Positions 17,622 through 28,105 of a DNA stretch of 64,000 nucleotides are shown here, piece by piece (positions within the stretch are counted from its first letter, which is position 1; the number at the start of each line of letters is the position of its first letter). A model generated the notes under the pieces. It saw only the letters and a program-made list of their open reading frames with translations, searched no databases and was not told the DNA's origin. Position numbers and translations under genes: made by a program. Source of the stretch: Polaromonas sp. P2-4 (GTDB taxonomy: Bacteria > Pseudomonadota > Gammaproteobacteria > Burkholderiales > Burkholderiaceae_C); the NCBI GenBank assembly GCA_024703855.1, contig CP087965.1, positions 1,708,501 through 1,772,500 on the forward strand, given 5' to 3'.

Positions 17622-18266
17622 CTAACGCCGCCAAGAGCGGTTGGCCGCGACCAGCGCCGAGACGTAACCATGCAGCCAGTCAAGATTGACGGGCTTCTGG
17701 AGCATCTGGGCATGCAGCGGCAGACCGCCTCGCGCCGCAATGGCCTCGGCCGGCAAACCACTGATCACAATGATCTGCATGTCCGCCAGTTGCTGGTTGC
17801 GTTTAAGGGCCTTCAGCATTTCGATGCCATCCACGCCGGGCATGGACAAGTCCGTGATCAGCAAATCCGGCCGCATGCTGGCAATGTCCATTAAAGCCTC
17901 CAGCGCCGACGGCATCCAGGTGCAATCAACCGGCAGATCCCACTCCTCAAACTGGCAGCGGTACAACTCCCGGGTGTTTTCGTCATCCTCAACCAGCAGC
18001 ACCCTGCAGACGGTGTTTGGGGTCGGTATCAGGCGCGAAAGTTGCGGACTGTTTTTGGCCAGATAGGCATTGATGGACTGCAAGGCAATCCGGCGATGGC
18101 CGCCCAGGGTTTTCCAGGCTTCTATTTCACCTTTTTCAACCAGCGACTGCACCGTGGCAACCGACAGGCCGAGCAGCTTGGCCGCATAGCTCGTGCCGCA
18201 GTAATCCTCGCTGGAGAAGTCTGGGGCCGTGATGGCCGCCTCGAAGGATTTGGGGTCACGCGACAT
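17622..18266 (-). CDS. Response regulator with N-terminal excisionase-type HTH and C-terminal receiver
   Basis: Intact, about 214 residues. The N-terminal third carries a MerR/excisionase-like HTH (YAAKLLGLSVATVQSLVEKG, then KTLGGHRRI). The C-terminal half is a receiver domain with VLLVEDDENTREL, the phospho-acceptor aspartate in LLITDLSMPGVDG, VISGLP and the lysine of LQKPVN. Receivers usually come first, so this order is uncommon. The start is taken as ATG 18266 rather than an in-frame TTG at 18278. It lies between two histidine kinases and is presumably phosphorylated by one of them. Confidence 0.88.
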   Translation of the reverse strand: MSRDPKSFEAAITAPDFSSEDYCGTSYAAKLLGLSVATVQSLVEKGEIEAWKTLGGHRRIALQSINAYLAKNSPQLSRLIPTPNTVCRVLLVEDDENTRELYRCQFEEWDLPVDCTWMPSALEALMDIASMRPDLLITDLSMPGVDGIEMLKALKRNQQLADMQIIVISGLPAEAIAARGGLPLHAQMLQKPVNLDWLHGYVSALVAANRSWRR

Positions 18267-18380
18267 GGCTGCGCGCAAAGCGAATTGAATTTGTCATTTT
18301 TTGTATTTTAATCAGTTCAATCCATTCTGAAAGCACGGAAAAATACCAATACCGGGCCTGGGTACGAGAGGTCTGGTGGC

Positions 18381-21300
18381 TCAGATCGAAACCGGCACCT
18401 TGGGCAGCGTGAAGAAAAAGTGGCTCCCCGACCCGGCGCCGACTCCGCCCACAGGCGGCCGCCATGCCGCCCGATCACGCGGCTGACCGTTGCCAGCCCG
18501 ACACCGGTGCCCGGAAATTCCGATGCCGCATGCAAGCGCTGAAATGGGTTGAAAAGCTTGTCGGCGTAAGCCATATCGAACCCGGCACCGTTGTCACTGA
18601 CAAAAAATATCGGCAATCCCGCTGCATCGAGTTTCTGTCCAACGCGGAGGTCAGCGCGGGCCTGTTGCGAGGTGAACTTGCAGGCGTTGTTGAGCAGGTT
18701 TTCCATCACCACCCTGACGAGCCGCCCATCGCCATGGGCCTGCAGGCCGCTTTCAATGTGAAGCGCCACCTGGCGCTCAGGGTTGCGCGCCTGCCACTCA
18801 TCCAGAATGTTGTGCGCCAGCGCCGACAGGTCCACGGGCTCATGCAGCAATTGCATGCGTGACACTTGCGCCAGCGACAACAGGCCTTCAATCAACTGCC
18901 CCATTTGCGCCACGCCGGCCTGAATGCGCGACAGGTAGTGCCGAACCTTCTCGCCCGCATTGCCCGCATCGCCGCCCATATGTTTGGCCAGCAAACGGCT
19001 GAAGCCGTCAATCGTGTTGAGCGGCGAGCGCAGGTCATGCGACACCGAATACGAAAAAGCTTCGAGTTCCTGGTTCGACAAACGCAAGGCCGCTTCAATG
19101 GCTTTGATCTCGGTGATGTTCGTGTCAATACCCACCCAAAAAACCACTTTGCCCTGTTCGTCCAGCACCGGTGAGGCCCGGTAAGACATGGTGTGGTAGC
19201 TGCCGTCCTTGTCCCGCACGCGCCGCACGCCCATGTATTGCGACTGGTTTGCGCTGGCACTTTGCCAGCTCGCCTGAATGTCAGGCAAGTCCTCGGGGTG
19301 AATGGCGGCAAACCATTGGGTGCCCGTCCAGTCCGGCAGCTCGCCGCCTACCAGCTCAAACCACGCGCGGTTGAAGTAAGTTGCCGCCCCATCCGGGCTG
19401 CTGGTCCACACGATTTCCGGCGCCTGCTCGGCCAGCGCCCGAAACAAGGCCTCCTGGCGCGCCAGCGACGGTGCGCTCGGCAACCTTTTGCTCCAGCCCG
19501 ACATTGAGCTGGCCCACCTCATCGAGCAGCCGGGCATTTTCTATCGCGATGGATGCCAGCTGGGCAAGCTCCATGGCCACATATTCATCTTGCGGCGTGA
19601 ACTCGCCCTCGTATTTATCTGACAGCTGGAGCAGGCCAATGTTGTTGCCACTGCGCCCCATCAAGGGCACCGCCAGCCAGCCACGCATCGTGGGGTGTTT
19701 GTCGGCATGGCCACCAAAGCCACGCCAGCGCGGGTGGGCCTCCAGCTCGGCTTGCGTCATTCGCAGCGAGCGGTTGGTTTCGCAGACCAGCGCGTAAATA
19801 CCGGTACCGTCCGGGGTGGCGATCAGGTCACGGTATTTCGCATATTTTTCGGACAGTGACAACGCCGTGATGGCCTGCGCCCAGTTGCCGCCCTGGCTCA
19901 GGCTCACCACCGCCTGGTGCGCGCCAATCACGCCTCGCGCCTGTTCAGCGACTTCTTGCAGCATGCCATCCAGCGTTTGGTGCCAGGTGATGGCCTGGGT
20001 TGCGTCGGCGGCGCGCTGCAACGTGAACAGATGCTCTTGCACATCTTTTTCAGCCTTGGCCTGAGCGGTCACGTCCAGCGCCACCACAAAGAGTGCGGCC
20101 CGGCCTGCATACTGAATGGGCTGCAAAACGACATCCACAGGGAAGAGCGAGCCGTCTTTGCGGCGATGCAGCCAAATGCCTTTTTGCCCCGGCACGGTGT
20201 TGGCCATATCCTTGCGAAAACGCGCATGTTCTGACTCGGGAAAAACATCGAAACCCGTCATCGACAGGAATTCGCTGGCCGAATAACCGTAGTTCTGAAC
20301 GGCCGCCTGGTTAACCGTCAGGAACTGCCAGGTCGTTGTTTCGTATACCCACATAGGTACCGGCGCCGTCTCAAACAGCGCCGCATAACGTTGCTCGCTG
20401 TCCATGAGCGCACGCTCGGTCAGCTTGCTGCGGGTGATGTCGGTAAATACCGCCAGCGCACCCACAACGTCATCGCCGTGCCGCATGGGTTGATAGCTGC
20501 AGCTGAGCAGCCGGCCTTGCGGCTGTCTGCCGTTTCGCAGAAAGATAAGGGTCGGCCCGCCGCTCTCTCCCTGGAGCGCCCGGAACAAAGGCGTCTCCTC
20601 AAAAGGAAGCGGTATCTCGGTGTCCGGCACAATAAACCCCTGCTCACCGCTCCACTGGGGCGTCAGCGCCGTGGTGTTTTCGTCAATCGAAAAAGGGTTT
20701 TCGCAGGCTCGTTCGCCAGCAAAAAGCGTCCTGTTGCATCCACCGCCATCAGGCCTTCGTGCATGCTGTTGATGATCAATTCAAGCGTCGAATAAGCCTG
20801 ACGGCTTCTTTCAAGCTCCAGGTCGAGGTCCCGCTGGCGTTGCTGGAGCGAGTCGGTCATCAGGTTGAAGCCCTCGGAAATTTTGGCGAACTCGTCCCCG
20901 CCGTTGGGCGAGAGGATCGGAATACGCACATCCAGCCGGCCCTCCTGAACCTGCCGGGTGGCCTCCAGAATTTCCGTGGTGGGCTTGACGATGGCGCGCC
21001 CCCCCATCATCCAGGCCATCCATGCCCCTAAAAATGCCACCAGCGCCAGCACCGCCAGCTCAAGCCACAGCTGGCGCTGGCTCGGCCCCACCACCAGGTC
21101 GCGGTCAATGCTGACCGCCACGAAAAACGCCGCGTCTGCAAACGGGCTGCTGGGCAAAAAGGCAAACAGCCGCTCCTGGCCCGCGCCATCCATGCCTTCA
21201 CGCACCCCCTTGCTCATGCTTTTCACGGCTTGCTGCAGAACCGGGCCGGCAATCTTTTGCCCAACCCGGCCAGAAGACCGCTCGGGCTTGGCGGCTAGCA

Positions 21301-21910
21301 CGGTCCCATTGCGGTCGATGATGGTCAGCTGGGCACCGGGCGGCATCTGGATCTCGGTGACCGACTTGGCCATCTCGACCAGATCGAGTGAAGCATAGGC
21401 CACGATGACCACGCGGCCATCCCCATCGAGAACCGGTAGCGCAAACGTGATGGAAGGCTTGCCCGTCAAGCGCCCCACGATGTACTCGCCGGCGACAAAG
21501 CCGCGGCGGGCCACGGCTTCACGAAAATAGGCGCGATCACCCCCGTACGCCGGCCGGCTGCTGTCGAGTCCGTGGCAACGCGCATAACCATCCGCTCCGA
21601 GAATGCCCAGGTTGGCGTAGACCGGGAACAGCCGTCTCAGCTCAGCCAGGTAACGGTCACAGCGTGCCACCTTGCCATCCCGGATGTCCGACACATTGGC
21701 AATGGCCGTCAGCACCTGCTGCGCCGTTTCGGCCACCCGCTGCTGGCCGGACGCGGCCAGCGAGGCGGCAAACTGCAAATCGGTCAGCGCGCGCTCCACC
21801 GCGGCATCGGCGTTGTGCCAGGCCTTGAAAATGGACAGACCAAACAGCGGAACAATGGCCGCCATCACCAGCATGACGAGGCGAGTCCGCAGCGTGATCT
21901 GAAACTTCAT
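18381..21910 (-). CDS. Membrane sensor histidine kinase, Cache-HAMP-PAS-GAF-PAS-HisKA (three frameshifts)
   Basis: About 1,176 residues. TM1 is near the start (LVMLVMAAIVPLFGLSIF), a periplasmic dCache region follows (YFREAVARRGFVAGEYIVGR), and TM2 is LAVLALVAFLGAWMAWMMGG. Then come a HAMP linker, PAS domains (NSMHEGLMAVDATGRFLLAN, LFETAPVPMWVYETTTWQFL), a GAF domain (ending ELAQLASIAIENARLL), and a third PAS. The kinase core has SVSHDLRSPLNTIDGF, NNACKF, DNGAGFD and GTGVGLATV. Frames break near 20680, 19490 and in the T run near 18416, after which the end reads TLPKVPVSI. It probably signals through the adjacent lone receiver or the HTH-REC protein. Confidence 0.88.
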
Positions 21911-22021
21911 CGCCGCAGTCTTTCTAATGGCATGGCGGCGAAGAGGATGTCAGATGTTGCGCACCCGAGCAGGCAACCACGACCGGCACCAACCGGGCAA
22001 GCCTGGACGCCGCACGGAGCG

Positions 22022-22462
22022 TCAGGCACTCGCAATCGATTCATTGACGCCCAGCCAGTACGCCTGCAGGCAATTCAGCTTTTCAGTGAACTCTGCGAAA
22101 TCGACCGGTTTGCAAACAAAACCGTTGGCGCCGCTCTGGTAGCAGGCCACGAGGTCAGACTGTTCGGTGGAAGAGGTCAACATGACCACGGGCACCAGCG
22201 CCGTGAGCGGGTTGCTGCGTACGCGGCGCAACACATCCAGCCCCGACAGCTTGGGCAGCTTCATGTCCAGCAGGATGAACGCCGGTTGCTTTCGCGTGTC
22301 GCGGCCGGCATGGCGGCCTTGCCCAAAGAGGAAATCCAGCGCCTGGGCACCATCACGGGCCACCGCAATCTCGGCGGTCACGCCGTGCTCTTCGAGCGTC
22401 AGCCCCGTCAGCTCCAGATGGTCAGGATTGTCTTCAACGACGAGGATCAGCTTGTTGTTCAT
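22022..22462 (-). CDS. Single-domain response regulator, Rcp1-like
   Basis: Intact, 146 residues, a receiver only. It has ILVVEDNPDHLELTGLTLEE, the phospho-acceptor aspartate in FILLDMKLPKLSGLDVL, VVMLTSS and the lysine in FVCKPVDFAEF. This LLD(M/L)xLPxxxG pattern belongs to the Rcp1 group that commonly partners PAS/GAF or phytochrome kinases. It is upstream of the large Cache kinase on the same strand and is its likely phospho-partner. It has no output domain. Confidence 0.9.
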   Translation of the reverse strand: MNNKLILVVEDNPDHLELTGLTLEEHGVTAEIAVARDGAQALDFLFGQGRHAGRDTRKQPAFILLDMKLPKLSGLDVLRRVRSNPLTALVPVVMLTSSTEQSDLVACYQSGANGFVCKPVDFAEFTEKLNCLQAYWLGVNESIASA

Positions 22463-22577
22463 GGGCTCTTCCGGAACATGGGCATCATTCTTTGGTTAAC
22501 TTTGTCACCTGCACCATATTACCAACTTGGCCCTTTGGTAGTACAACTTTTAGCGCCCTGCCCCAATTTTCCCTGCC

Positions 22578-23638
22578 TTACCAGCGGGGAATGGTTTCGT
22601 CCTTGAGCTGGCCGCGCAATTGCGCGTAGTCGGGCACCACCGCCCGCACGGTATCCCAAAAGCGTGGGCTGTGGTCCATCACCCCGCAAATGGCTCAGCT
22701 CATGAGCCACCACATAGTCAATCACCGACGGCTTGAAATGAATCAGCCGCCAGTTCAGACGGATAGAGCCGTCGGCACTGGCGCTGCCCCCAGCGTGCCG
22801 GCGCTGGAAAGGCTGAACTTGCGCCACTGCACGCTTAAGCGCGGCGAGAAATGATCCAGCCGCTCGGTAAAAATCCGCTTGGCCTGCCGCATCAGCCAGG
22901 CCTGCACGGCGTCACGAATCTGGTCTGGCGTGGCGCTGTGGGGCAGGCTCACATGCAGGGTCCGCTGTGCCACGGCAGCAAACGTGACATTGTGCGGATT
23001 CGTGTTGATTTGATGCAACGTTTCCGGGCGCAAGGTTTCGGTCGCATGGGTTTTGAGTCCGGCACCCACCCCTCAAAGGCATGGCGCGAATCAATCAGCA
23101 CCTTCACCGGTTCCCCCAAAAACAGAATGGTCGTGCCGTCCTTCCACTCAATCCGCGCGGACTCAAGCCGCTCGTGACGTGCGCGGCTTTCCTGCAGTTT
23201 CTTGAGAATCCAGCCCGACTTTTCGAGCACGGACTTGTCAATTTCATAAAGGGGCACCCATTTGGGCGCGCTCACCGCCAGCCCGTCGGCGCCCACGGAA
23301 AAACCAATAGTGCGGCGCTTGCCGCGTTTGAATTCATAGGCCACCACAATGCCGCCGAGCAAAGCTTCGCGCGTGGCGCGTGGGTGGCGAAACGTGGCCG
23401 GTGCCAGCGCTTGCTGCAGGGTTTGTACGGGAAGCTGGCTGGTCAAAGGTGCCGGTGAAGGTGCCGCCGAAAGGGCACTATTTGCTACCATTTCAATAGC
23501 TGGTTGCGCCCGTAGTTCTTGGGCTGGAAGGTCTTTTTCTATTAAAACCGGCGGCTTTTCAAGGTTGGCAGCCGCCGCCTCAGCGTCAAGATCCGGCTCA
23601 AAAGATCGCGCGTGAACTGGAGGAGCCTTTGCATCATG
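22578..23638 (-). CDS. YgjP-family metal-dependent hydrolase, SprT-like (four frameshifts)
   Basis: The zinc-binding motif is YVVAHELSHLR, with the third ligand region MDHSPRFWDTVRAVVPDYAQ after a shift near 22685. The body includes GFSVGADGLAVSAPKWVPLY and the protein ends KDETIPRW. I start at ATG 23638 (MMQRLLQFTRDL). A shift in the T run near 23602 joins it to a frame running through a dispersed repeat (LPAQELRAQPAIEMVANS). Other breaks are near 23055 and 22790. It is a predicted cytosolic zinc hydrolase of unknown substrate. Its position after plsC and gmhB matches the conserved Burkholderiales order. Confidence 0.82.
23481..23528. repeat. GGGCGCAA-AGCTAT repeat, copy b (inside ygjP)
   Basis: On the minus strand this reads CAGCCCAAGAACTACGGGCG, then CAACCAGCTATTGAAATGGT and AGCAA. 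It is in frame with the metal hydrolase near its N-terminus, encoding PAQELRAQPAIEMV. Confidence 0.65.
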
Positions 23639-23689
23639 GCAGTTTAGCGTGCGGCGGCGGCGCGGCAGAGGCCGCGCACAGACCTTAAA

Positions 23690-24458
23690 TCAGACGCGCC
23701 GGGGTTCAGTCAGCGCGGCGCCACTGTCCGCATAGGCTTCGGGGTCCAGCCGGTGCATCTCGGCCTCAATCCAGGCCTCCACCTCACGCATCAGCTCGTC
23801 GGGCTTACGGCCAATACTCGGGATCGGCTTGCCGATGGAAAAGTCCACGATGCCGGGCGTTTTGATGAAGGCCTTGCGCGGCCAGCACTTGGCCGACGAC
23901 ACGGCAATCGGAATCACCGGCGCGCCGGTTTCAATGGCCAGCCGGGTGCCGCCGGATTTGTAAACGCCTTTTTGACCGCGCGGTATCGCGTGCCCTCGGG
24001 AAACATGATGACCCAGGTGCCCTGGCTCATCAGCCGCTTGCCCTGCTCCACCACCTTGCTGAAGGCCTGCATCCGCTGGCTGCGGTCGATGTGGATCATG
24101 TCCATGCGCGCCATGGCCCAGCCAAAAAACGGCACGTAGAGCAGCTCTTTTTGAACACATAGGCCAGTGGATGCGGCATGATCGCCGGCATGGCGAGGGT
24201 CTCCCAGGTGGACTGGTGCTTGAGCAGCAGCACGGCGGCGCTGGTTTCGCCGGTGGGCAGGTTTTCCATGCCGGTAACCCGGTTTTGGATACCCAGAATA
24301 AAGGTGCCGCCCTTCACGGCCACCTTCAACCAGCCCGCGCACATCCAGTACATGGTGGTGCTGCTGACAAAAATGGAGGCAATGATCACGAAGATAGCCC
24401 ACGGAATCACCGTGATGGCCATCCAGAGCATGTGCAGTATTGATCGAATCAGGGGCAT
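23690..24458 (-). CDS. plsC: 1-acyl-sn-glycerol-3-phosphate acyltransferase (two frameshifts)
   Basis: About 256 residues. An N-terminal membrane segment (HMLWMAITVIPWAIFVIIAS) precedes acyltransferase motif I, KHQSTWETLAMP (HxxxxE variant of HX4D), and motif III, MFPEGTRYR. Motif IV is around GAPVIPIAV. It makes phosphatidic acid from lysophosphatidate at the inner membrane. Breaks lie near 24150 and 23970. It follows gmhB and precedes ygjP, a conserved order I associate with Burkholderiales. Other lysophospholipid acyltransferases of the same family remain possible. Confidence 0.87.
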
Positions 24459-24513
24459 GTCAGATTTTCCGGCTGTCGTGGGGGTTGTGAAAGATTTTTA
24501 CAGGTCATTTAGT

Positions 24514-24560
24514 GCTCAAACCCTTATTCAACGGGCGCAAGCAGCTATTATTTTTATAGC
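24514..24560. repeat. GGGCGCAA-AGCTAT repeat, copy c
   Basis: Reads CTCAAACCCTTATTCAACGG, GCGCAAGCAG and CTATTATTTTTATAGC. As at the thiolase gene, the end of the repeat supplies the TAA stop codon, here of gmhB. Confidence 0.7.
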
Positions 24561-25126
24561 GCAACCGGCAGAGGCCGGGCATTACGCTCAAGGATGTAAT
24601 CCACAAAGGCCGACAAATCCTGGTGCAGCACCGTGCCCGGTGGCAAGCCGTCTGGTTGCCCACCGCCACGGTACTGCGCCGACTTACCGGTCAGCACCAG
24701 ATGCGGCTCGCAACCCGCCGCCGCACCCGCCTGCAGGTCGCGCAACGAGTCACCCGCAGTCGGCACGCCCTTGAGTGGCACGCCAAAACGCGCACCAATC
24801 TGTTCAAACAGGCCCGGCAAGGGTTTGCGGCAGTTGCAACTCTCTTCCGGGCTGTGCGGGCAGTAAAACACCGCATCGATGCGCCCACCGACGGCGGCCA
24901 GCATCTTGTGCATCTTGGCGTGCATGGCGTTGAGCGCCGCCACATCAAACAGCCCGCGCCCCAGGCCCGACTGGTTGGACGCAATCACCACATGCCAGCC
25001 CGCATGGTTGAGGCGCGCAATCGCCTCCAGCGCACCGGGCAGCGGCACCCATTCCTCCGGCGTCTTGACGAAGTCTTCACTGTCGCTGTTGATGGTGCCG
25101 TCGCGGTCGAGGATGACGAGTTTCAT
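24554..25126 (-). CDS. gmhB: D-glycero-beta-D-manno-heptose-1,7-bisphosphate 7-phosphatase
   Basis: Intact, 190 residues from MKLVILDRDGTINSDSED. HAD motif I is DRDGTIN, motif II is ASNQSGLGRG, and the zinc loop is CPHSPEESCNCRKPLPG, characteristic of GmhB. Motif IV is AGDSLRDLQAG. It removes the 7-phosphate in ADP-heptose synthesis for the lipopolysaccharide core. The start overlaps the stop of the upstream nucleotidyltransferase-like gene (ATGA). The TAA stop is formed by a dispersed repeat. Confidence 0.92.
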   Translation of the reverse strand: MKLVILDRDGTINSDSEDFVKTPEEWVPLPGALEAIARLNHAGWHVVIASNQSGLGRGLFDVAALNAMHAKMHKMLAAVGGRIDAVFYCPHSPEESCNCRKPLPGLFEQIGARFGVPLKGVPTAGDSLRDLQAGAAAGCEPHLVLTGKSAQYRGGGQPDGLPPGTVLHQDLSAFVDYILERNARPLPVAL

Positions 25127-25651
25127 ACGCCAGCCTCCTGCGCGCGGCGCTGCGTCCACTGCGTAATGTGTTGAACCGGGTGCTTCGCGGCATCCAGTTG
25201 AGCGATTCGTTCGGTCATGATGGCCAGCTCTATCATTTGGTGCTTGAACAAGGCGCGAACAAAGTCAGCATCTTTGTCGCGGCCCGCGACGCATTTGGAA
25301 ACCGCCAGGTCATGCACCTCGGGGCATATCACTGTGACGTCGCCGATGTAATACAAGGTCTCACGCGTCTGCCAGTCGTCCGGCATCACGGCTGTCTCCG
25401 GGCCTACGCCGTCGGCGTAGTAGCCAAATGTCTGGTCAAAGCTGGACATGGCACCGATGGCGCCGTCAATCAGATCCGCTTTTTCGGGGTGCAGCGCGGG
25501 GTATAAATCCAGTTCGCGCTGATACCAGCAACTCGGCGGGTGCGTGGGGGAAATGCAGCAAGATCGCTTGACTACCCACCACGACAAACGAGTTTTCTTG
25601 CGCAATGGCCGCAGCCGCGCGAAGCACATGCTCGACGTCTGCGCGCTTCAC
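25123..25651 (-). CDS. DUF6036-like nucleotidyltransferase-fold protein (one frameshift)
   Basis: About 175 residues. The N-terminus MKRADVEHVLRAAAAIAQEN leads into FVVVGSQAILLHFPHAP and, after a break near 25535, RELDLYPALHPEKADLIDGA. GSQ followed by E-D-Y/P fits the minimal nucleotidyltransferase pattern seen in DUF6036 proteins, relatives of AbiEii-type toxins. The middle has VHDLAVSKCVAGRDKDADFV. Its start overlaps the stop of the gene before it, and its stop overlaps the gmhB start. The toxin-like role is inferred from the fold and the two-gene arrangement only. Confidence 0.6.
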
Positions 25652-25968
25652 GCCGTCATCCTTGCCTGGCGCAACAGTTGCGCCCTTTCGGCCTGCGTAA
25701 TCAGCACGGACATGGGCGAGGTGCTGCGCAACACCGTGGCGTGATCGGTGTCAGCACACACCGCGTTTGCGAGGGTGTCCACCGACGCGTGCAGCAACCC
25801 TTCCCATTCATCCCAATAAACGTCAGATTGTGTCGGGCCAGACCGACTGCGCCAGCGCGCCAGCTGCGCTTGCACTTCGCCCACACGTTCGGGCTGCTCG
25901 CGCAAACGCTGTACCGCCAGCTGATGCGCCTGGGCGACAAAGTGGTCGATTTGCTGCTGACGGTTCAT
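25648..25968 (-). CDS. Small helical protein, partner of the nucleotidyltransferase-like gene
   Basis: Intact, 106 residues, starting MNRQQQIDHFVAQAHQLAVQ and rich in Q, R and A. It is predicted mostly alpha-helical, with a central DVYWDEWEGLLHASVDTL. I do not recognise a named family. It starts 23 bases after glyS and overlaps the next gene by ATGA, so the pair is translated together. The arrangement (small protein first, NTase-fold second) is that of many antitoxin-toxin pairs, but no DNA-binding motif is evident. Confidence 0.55.
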   Translation of the reverse strand: MNRQQQIDHFVAQAHQLAVQRLREQPERVGEVQAQLARWRSRSGPTQSDVYWDEWEGLLHASVDTLANAVCADTDHATVLRSTSPMSVLITQAERAQLLRQARMTA

Positions 25969-25991
25969 GCGCTGATTATGGTGACTTGCGC

Positions 25992-28103
25992 TCAGCTTGC
26001 CAATTTCGACAAATCCGCCACGCGGTTCATCGCCTGGTGCAGCGTGGCCAGCAGACCCAGACGGTTGGCGCGCAGGGCCAGGTCTTCGGCGTTGACCATC
26101 ACGCCATCAAAGAACGCATCGACCGGCGCCTTGAGTGCCGCCAGGGCTTGCAATGAGGCCGCGTAGTCGCCAGCCGTGAAAGCGGCATCGGCTTTGGGGG
26201 CGACGGACTGCAAGGCCTCGGCCAGCGCCTTTTCGGCAGCCTCTTGCAGCAGGGCCTCGTTGATGCGGGCTTCCACCGCACCTTCAGCCTTTTTGAGAAT
26301 GTTGCCGACGCGCTTGTTGGCGGCGGCGAGAGCCGGGGCTTCAGGCAGCGCGGCGAAGGCGCGCACGGCGGCGAGGCGTTTGGCCACATCACCCAGGCGC
26401 TCTGGGCGCAGGGCCAGCACGGCATCAACTTCCTGCGCGCTGTAGCCTTGCTCACGCAGGCTGCCAGAGAAGCGGTCGTAAATGAAATCTGCCAAGGCCT
26501 GTGAAGCATCCTGAATCTTGTCGCCAAATACTTGACCGGCACCGGTGACCAACGCAGTCAGCCCCAGCGGCAGGTCTTTCTCAACCAGCATGCGAATCAC
26601 CCCAAGTGCATGACGGCGCAGTGCAAACGGGTCTTTGTCGCCGGAAGGCAGGTTGCCGATGCCGAACATGCCGACCAGGGTTTCCAGCTTGTCGGCAATC
26701 GCCACCACCAAGCCCGTCGTGCTGCGCGGCAGTTCGTCGCCAGCAAAGCGGGGTTTGTAGTGGTCTTCAATCGCGTCGGCCACATCGGTTGGGAGCCCGT
26801 CGTTCAAGGCGTAATACCGGCCCATCGTGCCTTGCAGCTCGGGGAACTCGCCGACCATGTCGGTGACCAGATCGGTCTTGGCAAGCTGCGCCGCCTGATC
26901 GGCCTTTTGTGCCAGCACATCGTCGCCGAGTTGTTGGCCAATCGCTTTGGCTATTTGCCGCACACGCTCAGCACGCTCACCTTGCGTACCCAGTTTGTTG
27001 TGATAAACCACTTTGCCCAGGCCCTCAACGCGGGAAGCCAGCGTCTTCTTGCGGTCCTGGTCAAAAAGAACTTGGCATCGGCCAGGCGCGGGCGCACCAC
27101 GCGTTCGTTGCCGCCAATCACGGCACTCGCATCCTCAGGGCTGATGTTGCTGACCACAAGGAATTTGTTGGTCAACTTGCCGGAGGTATCCAACAGCGGA
27201 AAGTACTTCTGGTTGGCCTTCATCGTCAGGATCAGGCACTCCTGCGGCACGCCCAGAAACTCTTTCTCGAATTCGCAGACCAGCACGTTGGGCCGCTCGA
27301 CCAGTGCCGTCACTTCGTCGAGCAGGGCGTCATCGTCAATCGCTTTCACGCCGCCACCCACCTGGGCAGCCGCTGCCGCCAGTTGGCGAACGATTTCGGC
27401 GCGGCGTTCGGCAAAGCTGGCGATCACGGCGCCGTCTTGTTGCAGCGCGCTGGCGTAGCTGTCGGCGTCTTTCAAAATCACCGGATCCACCAAGGCCTCA
27501 AAGCGGTGACCCTGCGTGCTGTTGCCCGCCTTCAGGCCAAGCGCCTCGATGGCGACCACATCGCCGCCGTGCAACGCAAACCAACCCATGCGCAGGACGC
27601 ACAAACTTCACATCGCTCCAGCCGTCGGCCAGCTGGTAGGTCATGACTTTGGGAATAGGCAGCTTGGCAATGGCTTCGAGCAGGGCTTTTGCAGACCCTC
27701 GGCCAGCGTGGCGCCTGTGACGGTGCTGTCGTAGAACAGCGCTTCAGCCTTGCCGTCAGGCGCGCTTGAGGCCAGCCACGGCGGAGGCATCGGCGCCCAG
27801 CGCCTGCAGCTTTTTCAGCAAGGCCGGCGTGGCATTGCCGGACGCATCCAGCCCCACGCTCACGGGCATGAGCTTTTGCGAAACTTTTTTGTCATCCGCG
27901 GTTGCAGAAACCTTGGGCACATGTACCGCCAACCGTCGAGGTGATGCAAATGCTGTGGTACGCGCAAATTCATTGCGATCAACAAGCCCTTGCTGCTCAA
28001 GACTCACAACAATCAATTCGGCAAACGCCTCGCCCAATTTTTTCAGCGCCTTGGGCGGCAGCTCTTCCACAAACAATTCAACCAGCAGGTTTTTCGTCGT
28101 CAT
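25992..28103 (-). CDS. glyS: Glycyl-tRNA synthetase beta subunit (about four frameshifts)
   Basis: About 704 residues beginning [20 protein letters not shown], the family signature. Other parts are [56 protein letters not shown] and the C-terminal anticodon-binding-like helices ([19 protein letters not shown]). With GlyQ it charges glycine onto tRNA. Breaks are near 27765, 27690, 27600 and 27060. Because the subunit is essential, these are best explained as sequencing errors. The start is 3 bases after the glyQ stop region. Confidence 0.93.
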
Positions 28104-28105
28104 TC

